Part shown: piece by piece, positions 36,356-47,852 of the stretch | Numbering within the stretch: the first letter of the stretch is position 1 | How the letters are laid out: every line of letters starts with the position of its first letter | NCBI RefSeq assembly: GCF_963678635.1 | Contig: NC_087069.1 | Span: 62,001-126,000 of the forward strand | Reading direction: 5' to 3' | Length of the DNA: 64,000 nt | From: Symsagittifera roscoffensis | Taxonomy: Eukaryota; Xenacoelomorpha; Acoela; Convolutidae | Translations under genes and position numbers: made by a program | The notes under the pieces: generated by a model | The model's input: only the letters and a program-made list of their open reading frames with translations | Database searches by the model: none | What the model was told of the DNA's origin: nothing

Positions 36356-37329
36356 GGCGCTAAACATACTATTGTACAATAACGATTGATAAAAACACCT
36401 CTAATTGTTTCCTCCAAAACTGCAGAAAAATTCAAAAAAGATGTCTGGAAAAAAGTATTTATTGAAAAAAAAATAATTAATTAGCATGATCACAAATTAT
36501 TAGTAAACACAAATCATCTTCTCATCTCCAGCTTCATCACCTGAACTTAACAGCAATCACAAAACAACTAATATTATTCAAAACTAAAATTTGTATCAAA
36601 TTAACCTAAAACTATTTCAAAAATGTCTATCCTAATTTTTACTCTTACTTAACTTAAATTTGCTTAAACTTAAAACAGATCATCAGGGCTATCCTTGGAT
36701 CTCATTTAAACATTTAAATTAATCAATTTTACTTTATTAAATTTTTACCCTGATCATCAAGGCTTATCCTTGGATCAAATAGAACAATTTTGTTCTCCCC
36801 CACCCAATTAATGAAGTGTCTAACGACCTCAAACATCGATTCACTACCCAACCGTTCCAAAAAACCCAAGACTAATAGAAATTTTTCAACAAAACTAACC
36901 ATTCAAATTAGGATAAACAGTGAAGAACTTCGGTTATTCATCCTTCACTTGACCCCCCCTCTTACCTAACCCAGACTATTACTTAAACTTAGTAAGTTTA
37001 GAACAGTATCTAACGAACTACTTGCGTTCTAATTATACCTGAACCTTGTGGATCGATTTACTATTCTCCAAACATTGAACACAATCATTACCCCTAAGTA
37101 AGATTAAGTAAGTTAACACCTTAACTTAGATTAGTCACGAGAAAGTAACAATCATTCTCCGGAATCGATATATACTTTTCTCTCCAACCCTAAACACAAG
37201 ACCCAATATAGGCTAAACACAAAAAACTGTAAGGACTAACAGTCTAGGATATTAAAATCACTAATAACAATCTTGGATCTATCATCCTAAACGTTATGTC
37301 ACTAACGAATTTAGGAAATATACAAACAA
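36356..37329. other. Non-coding leader of retroelement copy 2
   Basis: Matches 29199-30130. Contains an extra GATCATCAAGGCTTATCCTTGG repeat near 36752-36773. No frame is supported. Confidence 0.5.
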
Positions 37330-38600
37330 TCATATTACACAATTGTGAAATCAATAACGAAAAATACGATCTCGTAATCACTCCACATAAACAAACAATA
37401 GGACATATTCGAACAAAAAGACAAACAAAAAAAGAAAAGTTTTAGGTAAACAAAGACAAATTACACGAAAAAGGTTTCCAAAGCGAAGAAATGCAGTCTC
37501 CAAATCAGAAACCAGTAAATTAGATGCACTTTACAAACTAAAAGACTCAGTAAACAGAAACTACCCAGTTCATGATCAGCTATATTTTTCTGACTCAGAA
37601 ACCACATCACATTCATCAATACAAGGAAAACGAAGATCAAAAAAGATATACAAAAATAAACCAGTACGTCTATACAATTGGAATCAACCAATCATGCATA
37701 TTGAACACTACGCAATAACAGTCATAAATGAAGAAATGAGTCAAAGTGAAGAAAGTCCAGACGAAAACTCTGTTTTTCCATTTCTCATCAATTCACTTAC
37801 TGATGATAGAGGACAAATACAATTTTGCTATAATTTGATCGCATTTGAACTTATTTAAAAGAGGAATTAGCCCATGTAAAGCAGAATTTCCAGAAGTAAA
37901 GATCAAAAGACAAATTTTTGATCATTATTTAAAAAGAACGTGTAACCTAACACAACAGTATGGAATTTATACCATAGAAATCAGTACACCAAGTAAATTT
38001 CATGGTAAATATCTCATTAACAGACGACATTGACATAGAATTTTCGAAAGTATTCACAGATTACATAAAAACATACAACATCAAAACTCACAGAGAGCGA
38101 ATTCAATATTTACTAATGAATTTTTGCAATAATATACAGTTATTTTTATCTATACTAGAAAAAAAGAAACCCAGAGTACTTCACCAGTTCAAACATCAAG
38201 ACACACAAATGTAAGAAATGAAATTGTAGCATTCTCGGCATTTTTAAACACAATTCGTAAAAATTTTCAATTAATGAAGTCTCACAAAAAGTTAAACAAG
38301 ATTTACAAAAAATCTTAGCATGGTTTGACTATTTCACACATAATTTTGATTTAATTGCACAAGCAAGAAAAAACTTTAGACCCCAAATACAGATGACGAC
38401 ACTGTTCTTGCAGAACCATCAGATTATATTTGGGACCCTGATTGGTCTCATCCACTATTTCTGAACATACCAATAGGCATCTCAAGTCAAGCAAACAATA
38501 GAATTTCTATTCACAAAGATTATGTACAACTAATCCCACTCACAGACACCCTTAGATGCAACACCCTTAAACTGCAATTCATTTTTATCTGATAGAAAAG
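37330..38600 (+). pseudogene. 5' ORF of retroelement copy 2 (frameshifted)
   Basis: One frame is open over about 37445-37855 (containing NYPVHDQLYFSDSE, RLYNWNQPIMHIEHYA, SVFPFLINSLTDDRGQIQF). After shifts it continues with PCKAEFPEVKIKRQIFDHYL and, near 38390-38580, with SDYIWDPDWSHPLFLNIP and IHKDYVQLIPLTDTLRC. Its position before the capsid suggests Gag N-terminal/matrix, though a separate protein is possible. No motif was recognised. The first third is also present in copy 1. Confidence 0.4.
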
Positions 38601-38719
38601 AAAATAATAGTTTAAACTCAACTATTAAATAACAGAAAAATCTAAATGGAACTAGAAATTTTACCAAACAGGTTATTCAAACACCATCACATTTCATCAT
38701 TTCATAAATAAAGAAATAG

Positions 38720-40560
38720 TTGAAACAATAGTAGCAACCACACAACAAAGTATTTCACCAATAAACCCAAACCTTTTAACGCCAAGACCCAAAAGTCCAA
38801 TATTACCACAGGTAACCTTACAATCTACGGTTACACCTCAGTTGCTCCAAAATATTCGCATATGGACTATCAAACATTTGACCAATGACGAAACCATGGC
38901 AAAACGAAAACCATTCACAAAAAACAATTTTGCAGAACACAATTATAATTATGTCAATCCATCACAAAGAACTTATCACCCCCGGAAAAAAAACGCAAAT
39001 TCATTTGTTTTCACAAAAACCAATATTTCTAAATACAACATCAAATTCAGTAAACTTCCATGACTATCCTCATACAACAACATGAAATAACAAAAAGTCA
39101 ACATACAAACTTCTCACAAATACCAAATGCCCCAGAATCACTACAAAAGACAATGAATCCATACCTAATGGGTGGATCGTCAATAACATCTAATAATCTA
39201 TTAATGGTCTTTACAGGCACATATCCTGAATACTCTATAGAAGATTATCTAAATGCAGTCACAGCAAACTTATTTTGAAATATAGGACTTGTAAACCAGT
39301 AAACACGCCACTTCATCAAAATTGGATTCAAAGACGCACAGCAGCTTTAATCCAAACCACAATTGACGGCGCAGCCCAAAAATTGTTTTCAGTTTTACAT
39401 ATAGAAAAAAATCAGATTGGAAAAATTCACACAAGAATTTTCAAAATTATTTGATTCCTAGAGAAAGAAACAACAGCAAAGAGTTTTATGTAATGAAATT
39501 CGTAGACTACCAAACGAAACAATCAAACAATTAGCAGTCAGAATCGAAAAACTAGTTTGAAAAGCATATTCACTTAACGCCCATGTTTATTAAAACACAA
39601 AAATGACAGAAGTTTTAATGATGACTCTAACCCTTCAGTTAAGAAAAATAGCAAATAAAAAGATAGCATCACATCCCTCCTCAATTCGAGAAGCAGATTT
39701 AGATTTTAGAAGACTAGTTGATAAACTAGAACAGGCAGAAATCACAATGAAACTCGAAGAAACAGAAAATCTTAAACTACAATACGTTAATAGAATCCAA
39801 ACAAATACTACACAAATAAAAAACATACAGGTTTCAGATGTAGATTTATCCGAAAAAATACTGAAAAATTTAAACATTTGTGAGAAAAATCCAAATTTAA
39901 AGGTAAACCATCTTTCAACAAATGGTGTAACTATTGCCGAAGATACGGACACAGCAATGCCGAGTGTCGCCAAAAACAGCAAGATAACCGAAATAAACCA
40001 AGAAAGTACAAAGAACCAAATAAATAATTTTACCAATACCTGAAAAAAGACCAAAATTTACCAAATAAAAATATACAAAGTAATAATAGCTCTGGAAAAC
40101 CACTTTCAAATAATTTAAATTATTCAAGAAACCAATCACCTTATAACTCTAGTTATAGAGGCAGTTCACCAGAACAAAGAAATTCACGAAATTTCTCACA
40201 AAACAGATACAGTCCATCAAATAGTCAAAACATTCAATATCAAAAAAACTATTCACGATCAAACTACTGTAATAGATACTATTCAAACGATCGATCACGA
40301 AACTCATCGTACAAAAGAAACAGGAACTATTCCAACAATAGGAATAGAAGCTATTGAAATAAGCGAAATCAGCGTTATCAAAATAACAGATCAAGAAACA
40401 ATTCATACAAAAGATCCAATTATCAAAGACCTAATAACAATTAGTATCAAATAGATCACGAAATAATTCACAAAGTAGGAATCCAAACTATAACAATCAA
40501 CAAAGAAACTATCCCAACTCCCTCATAGGAATAATAGCCGTTACCCCGATCCCCAAAACA
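38720..40560 (+). pseudogene. Gag capsid and nucleocapsid, retroelement copy 2
   Basis: Starts with a Pro-rich segment (LLTPRPKSPILPQVTLQS), then FTGTYPEYSIEDYLNAVTANLF (39203-39277), where 'F.G....S.EDYL' fits the start of a Gypsy capsid. The capsid C-terminal helices (39603-39900) contain RRLVDKLEQAEITMKLEE. A CCHC zinc knuckle is encoded at 39926-39967 (C-X2-C-X4-H-X4-C), one frame away from the capsid part, so a frameshift separates them. A long Asn/Ser/Arg/Tyr-rich basic tail follows (to about 40560). Several stops interrupt the frame. Function in the intact element: particle assembly and RNA binding. The Pro-rich start is repeated at 41700-42060. Confidence 0.65.
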
Positions 40561-40738
40561 AGTAAAGTAGTAACACACCTAAACATCAAAGACAAAACAA
40601 TCAAGTACAAACAACTGGAGAAACAACTTCAGATCCCCTGGTATCGATATTACAGAAAGTACTGAATTACAATTAAATCACATTAATTGTGAACCAACAG
40701 ACAGCGAAAGTGATACAGATAACACAATCTCAGTCAAT

Positions 40739-41323
40739 ATGATAACAGTTGAAAATGACTATGAACCTATTATATATGAACAACCCTTCCAATCACACAT
40801 TTACGAAAATCAATCGCAACTTCTTCAAGATTATTACACTAGACCTATTAGTAATAGTGTACAAGCTGTACCAGAAGTAAATGAAATTAACACTGTAATC
40901 AAACCCAAAAGAGACGAAGTACAATGTTCAAGTACAAACCACATTTATCAAAACATACAAAAAGAAACAACACGAGAAAAAAATTGGACAATTCCGTTTC
41001 TCTTAGAAAGTCCAAAAAATAAAGAGCTTCAACCACCAGACCTTGAAATAGATTTTTTAATCGAATCAGGAGCAGAATCAAATATGAAATCCTTTTGGAA
41101 TGAAATCAAAATTTTACATCCAAACTTGATACCCATGAAAACAGCCAGTAAATTAGCAACAGCACAAGGCTCAACATTACCTAATTTTGGAAAAATCCAA
41201 CTTTTCCTTGATGCCACTAGAACAATGGAACAAAATAAACTCTTGAACAAACCGTTTAAACAAACATTCCCTATAATGGATATAAAACACAACATCATTG
41301 GAATACCATTTATAACTAAATAA
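40739..41323 (+). pseudogene. Retropepsin-like ORF, retroelement copy 2
   Basis: A 194-residue open frame. The N-terminal half is linker. At residues about 103-111 it reads DFLIESGAESN, matching the retropepsin active-site context (hydrophobic-hydrophobic-D-[TS]-G-A-x-S-N) except that the catalytic Asp is Glu. The second half keeps KLATAQGSTLPNFGKIQLFL and IMDIKHNIIGIPFI, corresponding to the flap region and the hydrophobic-IG-x-x-F/L strand. RT should follow, but the sequence instead passes to a linker (41340-41660) and then back to gag-like Pro-rich sequence. With Glu at the catalytic position it is probably inactive. Confidence 0.6.
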
Positions 41324-41339
41324 ATTCCAACAATAAACA

Positions 41340-42067
41340 TTTTAAATAGTAAAAAACATATAACAGATAAGTACACAAGGATGAAAAACACAGATTTACA
41401 TTTTTTCAAAGATTAAACAAACAAGCACCATTTTTCTCCAAATTTTACCCAATATACAATCAGGAACGAAAATACCTGAAACCACTTTCAGGAAGTGTAT
41501 ATAACTTTTCAATCAAACAAGTTCACCAGTATGATAAACACCAAAATAAACTACATCTATCTATGTCAGACCTTGAATTTAAACCAATTCATAAATTTTT
41601 TAGAATAACAGTTTCATCCATAAAATACATGAAACATTCAAACTCTGATATTATTATTTCGTTACATGTACAAAACAATTCACTCAAACCTTCAAACAAT
41701 AGTAGCAACCACACAACAAAGTATTTCACCAATAAATCCAAATCTTTTAACGCCAAGACCCAAAAATCCAATATTACCACAGGTAACATTACAATCTACG
41801 GTTAAACCCTCAGATGCTCCAAAATATTCGCATATGGACTATCAAACATATAGACCACTGACGAAACCATAGCAAAAACGAAAAACATTCACCAGAAATA
41901 ATTTTGCAGAACACAGTTACAGTTATGTCAATCCATCACAAACAATTTATCACCCCCGAATAAAAACGCAAAACCATTTATTTTCACGAAAATCAAATTT
42001 TCCAAATACATCATCAAATTCAGTAAACTTCCATGAATATCCACATCCTTCACATGATCAGAGTGAA
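41340..42067 (+). pseudogene. Post-protease linker joined to duplicated gag-start sequence
   Basis: 41340-41690 continues the protease-pol linker (words such as KPLSGSVYNFSIKQVHQYDK). From about 41700 the sequence repeats the Pro-rich gag segment of 38720-39070 (NNSSNHTTKYFTNKS region; PQVTLQSTV). The RT-encoding part was lost at this join. Confidence 0.5.
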
Positions 42068-42340
42068 AATCACCCATTTTTCCAACAAATTAGAACCGAT
42101 AACCGCCGATAAAAATAGAAATGCAATGCATAAGGTGAAAACTTTTAATTGTAACTGAATCGTATCTATGTGTTCACAGCAGACAAACAGACGAATCATC
42201 TCAAGCCAAACGACTCTATTGATGCAATTTGTAAGGTAAAAAAAATTTCAACCCATATAAATGCAAAACTAGAAAAAATAGTCCAAGAAAACTTGTTTAT
42301 GAATATTTTTTTTCTAAATTCAAATTTATAACCACTTAAA

Positions 42341-42342
<2 letters not shown>
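42068..42342. other. Unassigned sequence right of the gag-start duplicate
   Basis: No counterpart in copy 1 recognised. It could be env N-terminal sequence or insertion flank. No supported gene. Confidence 0.3.

Positions 42343-42405
<63 letters not shown>
42343..42405. repeat. (TA)n microsatellite
   Basis: About 30 uninterrupted TA dinucleotides. Confidence 0.95.
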
Positions 42406-42406
<1 letters not shown>

Positions 42407-42633
42407 TAAATTGGTCAACCTGCCGAGTACTAATTTTAAGTGTGTCTTACGGTCAGAAACTTTTTATGAAAACTTTTGTTCTGTGTTATCTCACAAGATC
42501 TTGCAAGAACTACTTGCGGATAATGTCTTTTTTTATATATTTTTGCAAGATTTTGCAAGATAACTCAACTGCAAGAGCCTTGCAAGAACTTGCAAGGTAT
42601 TCCTCTATGATTGCGACTAAGGTGGGGGCTGTT

Positions 42634-43203
42634 CTCATGCGAGGAGGACCGAATGTGCGAAAAAACTTGTTGGCCTTGGACCGAAGACAAAATTAGCCGA
42701 AGGTCAATTTTTAAATAGAAACAATTGCCATTCAGTTAAAACGAATTAAATGAATCAATAATTTGTTTTTTTCATTGCGAAACCCTTGAAACGCAAAGTT
42801 TGTCCCAATTTTGCGGCGCTCAATGACAATTTGAAGATGTTGCATGTTTCGGCTCTTTTCCAGTTCCCCCTTTCAAAATAACGAGTTTTATGTTTGTTTT
42901 ACTGGTTATTACGGCTAAACGCGTGATGTTACGCTGTAAAGTATAAAGAACAAATGTGTTCACAGTTGTCGATTTGTTCACAAGGCCAAATTTCATTGCA
43001 TTATGACAACGTTAAATGGACTTTCCTAAATTGAATTTGTAAGGGGGGCTGGAAAAGAGCCCATATTTCTGCCTTTTTTATATTCGGCCAATATCAATGC
43101 TCTAGTTCCTGGAAATGGTTACTTTCTTTCCAAATTTTAGATTACTGAAATCTGATGGGCTGATTTGTATTTTCGCGCATTCGGTCCTTCGCGCATGAGG
43201 GAT
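42634..43203. mobile_element. Non-autonomous inverted-repeat element with nested MITE
   Basis: The left end CTCATGCGAGGAGGACCGAA continues as TGTGCGAAAA. The right end (43171-43203) reads, in reverse complement, CTCATGCGCGAAGGACCGAA then TGCGCGAAAA, so the terminal inverted repeats are about 30 bp. There is no transposase inside. An 8-bp-TSD MITE (42851-43061) sits within. The target duplication of the outer element is not clear. Confidence 0.65.
42851..43061. mobile_element. Short TIR element (MITE) family 1, copy a
   Basis: 211 bp. Left end GGCTCTTTTCCAGTTCCCCC; right end reads GGGGGGCTGGAAAAGAGCC, its inverse. Flanks CATGTTTC and CATATTTC are an 8-bp target duplication with one mismatch. 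Homologous to 50045-50263 in the other orientation. Confidence 0.8.
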
Positions 43204-43324
43204 TCCACCTACTAGGGTGTGTATTTGCACAGCGACGGTTACTAGACGCAGTGTGTTAGTTTTCATTCCATACTGTGTTTTTGATTAAAAGGCAAATCCG
43301 TCTTGTGTCTGTTTTTGGGCCATC

Positions 43325-43557
43325 CCGGGTCGAGATTCCGCTAAAAAAACCGCTCAAAATATGAGCGGTTTAAGCGGTTTTTCAGCAAGATTTGAGCGGT
43401 TTGGGCGGTTTGGGCGGTTTTTTTTTTGAAAAAACCGCTCAAAACGCTCAAGTCTTGCTTGAAAAAACCGCTCAAAAACCGCTCATTTCTTGAGGTGATT
43501 TTTGAACGGCGGTTTTTCAAGCAAGATTTGAGCGGTTTTTAAGCGGTTTTTGAGCGG
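43325..43557. repeat. CCGCTC/GAGCGG self-complementary repeat, copy 3 (inverted)
   Basis: Starts CCCGGGTCGAGATTCCGC and runs opposite to the copies at 6565 and 10045. It ends where env sequence of retroelement copy 2 resumes (AATTGGAATATATTC), so it forms the right border of the insertion that replaced pol. Confidence 0.65.
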
Positions 43558-44373
43558 TCAATTGGAATATATTCAAAATCAGATATCCAACATCACATTA
43601 GAACACAACAATTCCAAGAATTATTAACACAAATGGACACTATACAAAGACAATCAATTTACCAAAATCTACGCAAACTTGCCGAAACCGCAGGATTTGC
43701 AGACATTTATACACAAGACTATAGCGGATATTTTAAAGACATTAAAGACTATATATATCTAAACGGTGAAAAATACCGACCACAAGATATCTCACCTATA
43801 AATATTTTTAGCTTCGTTACACTCAAAAATGAAATTCTTGATTTTCTAGGATGGCCCTACTACATCTTAGAAAAATTAACTATTTTATACGCAATGTTTA
43901 ACTTTTTAGGATTTCTTTTTTCACTCTTAAAAGGAATCTACAACACATGTGCTATACACACACAAGTCAACAGACAAGCAAGTGTAGCACGCATATTATT
44001 CGCAGGATTTTTTGGAATTTTTTCTTCATCAATAAACAAAATTCTTTTAGACGCACAAATAAAAGAATACAACACAAAAATAGCAACAAGACAGAACACA
44101 TACGACGAAGAACATAACAATGTAGACACAACGCCTACAGCACCACAGTTACCACCCCTACCACATAACCATCCATTATCCCTAGTCCCACGAAATTTTC
44201 GAAATTTAGCAATAACACATAATCCAAATTTTAGACCAACCATATCACAAAGTCCCATCCAACATATAATGACACACCATTCACTAGATGAAAATACTTA
44301 TGAACAAATTATAGAACAACCCCATACCACCGCTTTTCAGTCTCAAAATAATAATTTTTTTAGCCCACGATGA
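43558..44373 (+). pseudogene. Env-like ORF, C-terminal part, retroelement copy 2
   Basis: Open for 246 codons from 43633, and the frame is open upstream to the insertion border. The first 60 residues match the copy 1 ectodomain end (KSDIQHHIRTQ, TIQRQ). Hydrophobic segments follow at residues about 68-108 (LTILYAMFNFLGFLFSLLKG) and 125-140 (ARILFAGFFGIFSSS). Then comes a Pro/Asn/His-rich tail of about 95 residues. This layout fits the membrane-proximal part of a retroelement envelope with its anchor and cytoplasmic tail. The ectodomain is missing, cut by the 42.1-43.56 kb insertion. The TGA stop (44371-44373) overlaps the ATG of ORF3 (44370). The envelope family is not determined. Confidence 0.55.
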
Positions 44374-46133
44374 GCCGACAACTTGGATCCCTACACCGCT
44401 CAAATTCCCACCCAACCAACCTCACCACTCCAATTACAATCATTCCACTTTTGCTTTCCCGCCACCCGATTTCCCAACCAATAATATAACATCAGGCATG
44501 AATTCAGATACTAATTCACAAATATCAGTTTTATACTCCACTTCACAACTCAATAACCCAAATATTGAAACCCCTGATGAATTTGCAGACTCTGAACCAT
44601 CTCCATCCAATAATTTTCAAACCAATCCCTTAGTTTTTTCCAAACCCCCTTTTCAATCAATCCCACCGAATAACCCTGTCCCAACCATTTCTACACCCTC
44701 TTATGCTTCCCAAGTCACCCCAACCTACTCTTCACTTCATTCAGACCGATCATCCAATTCTCCAGACACCCCCCAAATCTCCCCAGAACTAGATAATTTT
44801 ATTACCCTACAACAACAACCCTTCCACCTTGACACCTCCACTATAAATCAGATCTCATCCACAATAGAATCATCCAACCCACCTTTTCCTACACCCTCTT
44901 CAGCTTATACCGCATCATTAGCACCATCATCCACATCCACCGAATCTTCAATTAGCACTAATAGAGCTTACCGCACTTTCAAAAGAAAATTCCCAAACCA
45001 TCCATTCCCAACAAAACCAGGAACAACCAAATCACACTAACACGAAAGAATTTTTAGCTATCACCTTACCCTCATTTCCACAATATACTTTGAACACCCC
45101 TAACGACACTAACGACACACGTAGTTTTGTAGATGAACACGTTTTAATGCCTACCCTTCCTTGGACATCATATTATCATTTTAATAACCCCCTTTGCCTA
45201 CCTTTATCTAATACTCACATCGATATAGAACGAAACAAAGATATGCTATATCGACTCACTACACCACTAACACATAGACAATTTACTTATATAGGATATA
45301 AAAAGTCACTAAAAACATACACTGCACCCCGAGCTAACATCATCCGAACTAACCAAGACCAATTTTTAGATGATGATCGCTTCGCTAACCCACAAATCAC
45401 AGAAAAATTCTTCATTAAAACACCATATGTATTTACACTCAATATATTTGATCGCAAATTTGACCACATCATTTCAGAAGCACTAACCGACACACAAGCT
45501 TACGAAAGTTTTAAAGAACGCTTTCAATTATTTTCACTAACCTTTCATTTCCTTGCACCACATGAACGAGATTTGCACTGCTCACACGATATTATGTTAC
45601 GCACTAAACAAACCCACACATATACATGTTATCGCTTCATCCAAAATCACTTTGATCTACACACTCCATCAAGACAACCACACCACCGTTTTCAATTTAT
45701 TAATTCTAAATACACTTCACCATTTTTTCTTAACTTCACATATTGCATCAAAGATACTAACCTTCATGGTATTCTTCGCAATTACGACCCCATAACCCAA
45801 ATGTATATTTTTTGTCCCATCACGAAGACCTTCAACGCAGAAGAATCCAGACCCTTCCTTATCCCACCTGAATTTGTTCAACCTATAGAAATCCCGATAT
45901 TAGAATTCATCCACAACACTAAATACAATCACAAATTATATAATCTCATCCAAAACACACCTTATGAGTTTGCAGTTGGCACTGAAGAACTAACAACCAT
46001 AAAAGCACTTCAATTGCTTTGGCCACTGCTTCAAACTAAAAACATCATCCGCAAATTAGCAAAATTACTAACAACTTCCGACATAATCCACGACATCTTC
46101 CCCCACGGTTTTTCCCCGACGACTAACAGGTAA
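44370..46133 (+). CDS. ORF3: unrecognised post-env protein, retroelement copy 2
   Basis: The ATG at 44370 overlaps the env stop as ATGA, exactly as in copy 1. A frameshift lies before 44498 and another near 45045. The two open parts are 44498-45040 (180 residues, very Pro/Ser/Thr-rich, ending in a basic RTFKRKFP motif) and about 45057-46133 (347 residues from the TTG at 45090, globular in composition, rich in Phe, Tyr, His and Thr). The ancestral product was about 590 codons. No signal peptide or TM segment is evident. Kept words between copies include LHCSHDIMLRTKQTHTYT, RFIQNHF, FTYCIK, YDPITQMYIFC and LLWPLLQTKNIIR. Comparison with 33882-34646 shows mainly synonymous change, so the protein was under selection. 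The domain matches nothing I recognise. A late/accessory role in the element is inference from position. Confidence 0.6.
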
Positions 46134-47266
46134 GTATGATTTATACATATTACTAACTAATAAATTCAAAATGAAAAACTAACCATTCTTTATCCATGTC
46201 TTATGTAGAATTTTAGTCTTCATCCAACGATCATCTGCAAAATACACAAAAGAAAAATAAAAAATAGAAAACTTCTTCAAACTGTTTAAAACTTTATTAA
46301 TATTTTGCACCAAACAAGTTAAATAAAATTCATACCAATGCAGTAATTTAATTTATAAATTTTTTCCCCACAAGCAGTAAATCTAATAATGATGAAAATT
46401 TGTAACTTAATTTTTCCCAACAACTAGCAGTAAAATTGAAATTCTATGTAGTAAATTGATAAAACGAAAATGCAGTACTAACCTTTTGATATTTCCATTC
46501 ATTCGCACAAAAATTCTATCCACACTCGCACAGCTCGCCCACGAAGAATTGTTTAAAATAATGAATTTCAGTTTCAAGCTTTCACACTCAACAACTCTAA
46601 CACACGATAACACGTTTCAAACTTTCCTTTAACCCGGTTGGAAAGGAATTATATACTAAACAAAACTAACCAACGCAGCTTACTAAACACCACAAATCAT
46701 AGAATAACAGCATGACTAAGAAAAGGAAACCAACGGTACCCAAACCGGATTAACCCAGTTTAAAACTGGATAATTTATTCTTTTGAAGACTATTATAAAG
46801 TCTAAGAAAGAAATAATAAAACACAAAAAAGTCGAAAGACAAACCCATACCAAAAACAATTTGATTTTTGAAAAAAGGACACAACCAACGAAACATAAGA
46901 AAAAACCACAATAAACCCAACATAAAACGTTATCACATAACAGGACCTCTCACAGAAACCGCACGAAATCATACTCCCACTCCTGGCCTAACCCACCAGA
47001 AGAGGACGTCCTGAGCATGCTCTATAGCCGGCCTAACCCACCGCGCTACATCCACGCTTTGTGACCACACTCCTATTTTTAACAAGAGGTACTCAAGGCT
47101 GAGTAACTCTTCAAAATAACCGAACTAAAACAAAAAGCTTTTGTGAAAACAACTAACCAAAATCATAATTAAAACACCAAACTAATAAAAGTTTTATAAA
47201 ATGTAAATTATACTATGCAATATATAGATCAGCATACAACACCAAAGACGAACATCCAAAGACAAA
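46134..47266. other. Non-coding spacer between ORF3 and ORF4, copy 2
   Basis: AT-rich. The second half matches copy 1 (CTCCTGGCCTAACCCACC). No supported frame. Confidence 0.4.
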
Positions 47267-47698
47267 ATGACCCCACTACACTCGAAAAAGAATGGCCAAT
47301 CACAATCAATATGCCGCTCACAATCACAACTCAAAGGATTTAGAGTACGACTTGACTTCGCAGAAAAGGACTTCATTGAACTAGACCAATGGCCACCTCG
47401 ATGTTCAAGTATACGTACAGATCCGAGTAACCAGGCATCCCCTCCACGCACAATCTCCACGCCATTCCCAGACAAGGTCAAACACAAAAGAAGTTCTCTA
47501 CATGAAACAGAAAAACCTGTCATAGCCAACCATTCTGAAATCAGATTTGAGTTTGTTGCAAAGACCCAGTCGTCGTCATTTAAAGATACAACGATTGGAC
47601 CTGGAACTTCTCTAACAAGAGAACCCAGAAGAAATATGATGTTCGCCAAATACCAACGTCCATCATCCATCCTTCGAATTGCAGAAAGACTATTCTAA
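47267..47698 (+). CDS. ORF4: small unrecognised protein before the 3' LTR
   Basis: 143 codons from ATG 47267 to TAA 47696-47698, ending about 25 bases before LTR 3. Basic and Ser-rich. The most conserved words relative to copy 1 (35208-35700) are the start MTP.HS, LDFAEKDFIE, and near the C-terminus FAKYQRPSSIL. No recognised domain, signal peptide or TM helix. A small gene between env-side ORFs and the 3' LTR recalls the position of accessory genes in complex retroviruses, but this is a position-only analogy. The shared ATG and words support a real ORF, though copy 1 is broken. Confidence 0.45.
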   Translation: MTPLHSKKNGQSQSICRSQSQLKGFRVRLDFAEKDFIELDQWPPRCSSIRTDPSNQASPPRTISTPFPDKVKHKRSSLHETEKPVIANHSEIRFEFVAKTQSSSFKDTTIGPGTSLTREPRRNMMFAKYQRPSSILRIAERLF

Positions 47699-47722
47699 AA
47701 AACTCTGTAAAACCCGGATGGG

Positions 47723-47852
47723 TGGAACCTGATCTAAACTATATTTTATGATTGGATAAATTAGATATTTTACCACTGTAAAATATTTGATATTAACCAA
47801 TCATGATCCATCTGACTAACAATCCACTTATTTGTAAGTGCTGAAATTACTN
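47723..47852. repeat. LTR 3, cut by the assembly gap
   Basis: TGGAACC...TTTGTAAGTGCTGAAATTACT matches the first 130 bases of LTRs 1 and 2, then runs into N. The rest of the LTR (about 550-600 bp) should lie in the gap. Confidence 0.75.

Larger units (their letters stand above)
35682..47852 (+). mobile_element. Env-type LTR retroelement, copy 2
   Basis: LTR 2, internal sequence 36356-47722, and LTR 3 cut by the N gap. Order: leader, 5' ORF, capsid/nucleocapsid, retropepsin, insertion in place of RT-RNase H-integrase, env-like ORF, ORF3, ORF4. Frameshifts affect gag; protease, env, ORF3 and ORF4 keep long open frames. It is defective because pol is absent. Confidence 0.7.
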
